DNA from: Haloimpatiens sp042688525
GTDB taxonomy: Bacteria; Bacillota; Clostridia; Clostridiales; Clostridiaceae
DNA: 64,000 nucleotides
Direction of reading: 5' to 3'
Assembly (NCBI RefSeq): GCF_042688525.2
Contig: NZ_JBHWAB010000001.1
Span: forward strand, 3,472,001-3,536,000
Shown piece by piece: positions 62,825-64,000 of the stretch. Within the stretch, counting starts at the first letter, position 1. Each line of letters opens with the position of its first letter. The position numbers were made by a program, and so were the translations under genes. Under the pieces are notes generated by a model. The model searched no databases. It was not told where the DNA came from and was given only the letters and a program-made list of their open reading frames with translations.

Positions 62825-63403
62825 TCAAAAATTTTCTTTACATTTATCTATAAAATTTTTTAACATTGCATGTCCACACTCTGTTAATTCAGCTTCTGGG
62901 TGAAATTGAACCCCTTCTATAAAATATTTTTTATGCCTAACTCCCATTATAACTCCTTCATCTGTTTGTGCTGTTACAACAAGTTCTTTTGGCAAACTTT
63001 CTCTTTTTATTATTAATGAGTGATATCTTGTTACCCTTAAAGGATTTTTTAATTCTTTAAATATTCCTTTACCATCATGATTTATAAAACTAACTTTCCC
63101 ATGTACAGGTTCTTTGCCTCTAATAATCTTTCCTCCAAAATAATTACCTATACACTGATGACCTAAACATATTCCTAGTATTGGTATACATCCTTTAAAT
63201 TTATTAATTACATCTAGGCAAATATTTGCATCCTTTGGACTTTTAGGTCCTGGTGAAATTATTATACCCTCTGGATTTATCTTTTCAATTTCTTCTAATG
63301 TAATTTTGTCATTTCTATAAACTAAAACTTCTTGCTCTAATTCTTGTAAATATCTCACTAAATTGTAAACAAAAGAATCATAATTGTCTATCATTAAAAA
63401 CAT
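62825..63403 (-). CDS. pabA: Aminodeoxychorismate synthase component II (glutaminase)
   Basis: A 192-residue class-I glutamine amidotransferase. The N-terminus IDNYDSFVYNLVRYLQELEQEV, nucleophile Cys in PILGICLGHQCIG (about 79), and His-Glu in VQFHPEAEL (about 169-173) are present. It feeds ammonia to PabB. The same type also serves TrpG; no trp gene is nearby, so the pab role is preferred. First gene of the operon, with promoter at 63463-63490. Confidence 0.94.
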   Translation of the reverse strand: MFLMIDNYDSFVYNLVRYLQELEQEVLVYRNDKITLEEIEKINPEGIIISPGPKSPKDANICLDVINKFKGCIPILGICLGHQCIGNYFGGKIIRGKEPVHGKVSFINHDGKGIFKELKNPLRVTRYHSLIIKRESLPKELVVTAQTDEGVIMGVRHKKYFIEGVQFHPEAELTECGHAMLKNFIDKCKENF

Positions 63404-63462
63404 ATTATCACCACTTATATTTTGATTAATATACCCTTAATATTACTTAAAAGTATAATTAA

Positions 63463-63490
63463 ATTATATAACTTTTACATATTATATCAA
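63463..63490 (-). promoter_or_regulatory. Sigma-A promoter of the pab-fol operon
   Basis: Minus strand TTGATA (63485-63490), 16-base spacer, TATAAT (63463-63468). It predicts a leader of about 55 nt with no recognisable tetrahydrofolate riboswitch. Confidence 0.6.
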
Positions 63491-63628
63491 CTTTTTTATC
63501 ATTTTATTTCGAATGTTAAAACAATTCATCAAAATCAGCTTCAAATAGCATATACAGCCTTCTATTTAAATTTATTAAACCCATGAAATTCCTAAATGTG
63601 AAAAATAAGCTCTAATAACTGTAAAATT

Positions 63629-63665
63629 ATAGGCTATTGATAATTTATATTTATCAACAGCCTAT
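63629..63665 (-). terminator. Terminator of the 51-residue gene
   Basis: Stem ATAGGCTATTGATAA with its complement at 63651-63665, one wobble pair, 22 bases after the stop of the small gene. Confidence 0.7.
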
Positions 63666-63687
63666 AAAAATTTTTATTTGATTTTTT

Positions 63688-63843
63688 CTAAAAACCTTTT
63701 TTCTTTGCTTCCATTCCACTTTCATTCATTCCTGGTTCTTCTGTTGTTGTATTTAACTTATTCTTTGCCCACTGGTTTTGAGTTTTAGTACCATTAGCCA
63801 AATAATTTTCCTTAGTCCATTCTTTTCTATTTTTACTTTTCAT
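63688..63843 (-). CDS. Small hypothetical protein (51 residues)
   Basis: A short gene of 51 codons starting MKSKNRKEWTKENYLANG and ending GMEAKKKGF. The ATG at 63843 follows GGAGTGG with good spacing and a terminator hairpin follows the stop, so it is probably real. The protein is hydrophilic, rich in Lys/Asn/Thr/Glu, without membrane or cysteine residues, a composition reminiscent of small spore proteins, but no family is recognised. Palindromic element D lies 27 bases upstream of its start and may separate it from its promoter. Confidence 0.68.
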   Translation of the reverse strand: MKSKNRKEWTKENYLANGTKTQNQWAKNKLNTTTEEPGMNESGMEAKKKGF

Positions 63844-63870
63844 ACTATCCACTCCTTCGTCATTAATAAT

Positions 63871-64000
63871 TCAACTTTCCAGTACAGAAAGACTGTCTAG
63901 CGAAGGGAAATGATATATTGCGTAAGAAACATTTGAACGAAGTTTACAAGTTCTTAATTTTATGAATTTGAAAAAAGTTATTTTTTCAATATGAATAAAT
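63871..64000. repeat. MITE-like palindromic element, copy D (cut by window end)
   Basis: TCAACTTTCCAG, then CTGTCTAGCGAAGGGAAATG and further sequence like copies A and C, running off the right edge. The terminal repeat has changes, and the centre is shorter (about 28 bp missing after the AAAAAAGTTATTTTTT region), so this is a variant. Confidence 0.75.

Noticed and set aside
63404..63628. Tetrahydrofolate riboswitch upstream of the pab-fol operon
   Set aside because: The conserved bases of the known aptamer were not found in the leader.

Overview
The window is chromosomal DNA of an endospore-forming, strictly fermentative low-GC Firmicute, most likely Clostridium sensu stricto. Evidence is the very high A+T content, frequent TTG/GTG starts behind strong GGAGG-type ribosome sites, a dense set of sporulation genes (spoIIID, spoIIQ, spoIID, spoIIR, sipL, yabG, ypeB, three cotS-type genes, a gerA-type operon) and a clostridial thiolase gene. 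The species cannot be fixed by reading alone. Nearly all genes lie on the minus strand. No rRNA, tRNA, CRISPR array or prophage was seen.

Layout. 1-8112: a yyaC fragment, then (read on the minus strand) ywmB-murA-spoIID-spoIIQ-spoIIID-mbl, the conserved Firmicute order, interrupted between murA and spoIID by an IS4-family element and a nest of small repeats. 8475-15262: the complete nine-gene F-type ATP synthase operon (atpIBEFHAGDC), whose c subunit looks proton- rather than sodium-specific. 15804-21228: thiolase, wecB and tagO (undecaprenyl-linked glycan synthesis), dCMP deaminase, upp and rpiB. 21292-27801: one long operon tdk-yqhQ-prmC-prfA-hypothetical-ZIP-sua5-ptp. 28187-32155: rpmE facing rho, a small unknown gene and pyrG. 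32408-36709: a sigma-54 activator, DUF1934, a PP-loop ATPase and ddl. 37202-44697: ypeB, a diacylglycerol glycosyltransferase-like gene, spoIIR and a ger operon with a small two-helix membrane gene. 45181-55969: an SPL-like radical SAM enzyme overlapping a nucleoside phosphorylase, ispE, sipL, veg, yabG and a spore-coat cluster with divergent sigma-K-like promoters. 56074-63403: a radical SAM gene and a folate/p-aminobenzoate operon (pabA-pabB-pabC-folE-HD-folP-folBK). 63688-63843: a 51-residue gene just before a partial repeat at the window edge.

The most unusual material is not one cassette but four threads. (1) A family of 254-270 bp palindromic elements shares its terminal inverted repeats with the resident IS4-family element, with target duplications at some copies; these look like MITEs mobilised by that transposase. 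(2) The IS carries a hairpin that should block translation of transposase from read-through transcripts. (3) A strong plus-strand promoter and terminator between sipL and veg outline an unannotated RNA of about 95 nt. (4) Two enzymes of unclear job sit in telling contexts: an SPL-like radical SAM protein lacking the usual hydrogen-donor cysteine, translationally overlapped with a nucleoside phosphorylase; and an HD hydrolase inside the folate operon, where the dihydroneopterin triphosphate dephosphorylation step is otherwise missing.

Several gene starts were moved inward from the longest open frame because a clear ribosome site points to an internal ATG, TTG or GTG; these are noted per gene. 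Promoter calls rest on hexamer match and spacing only.
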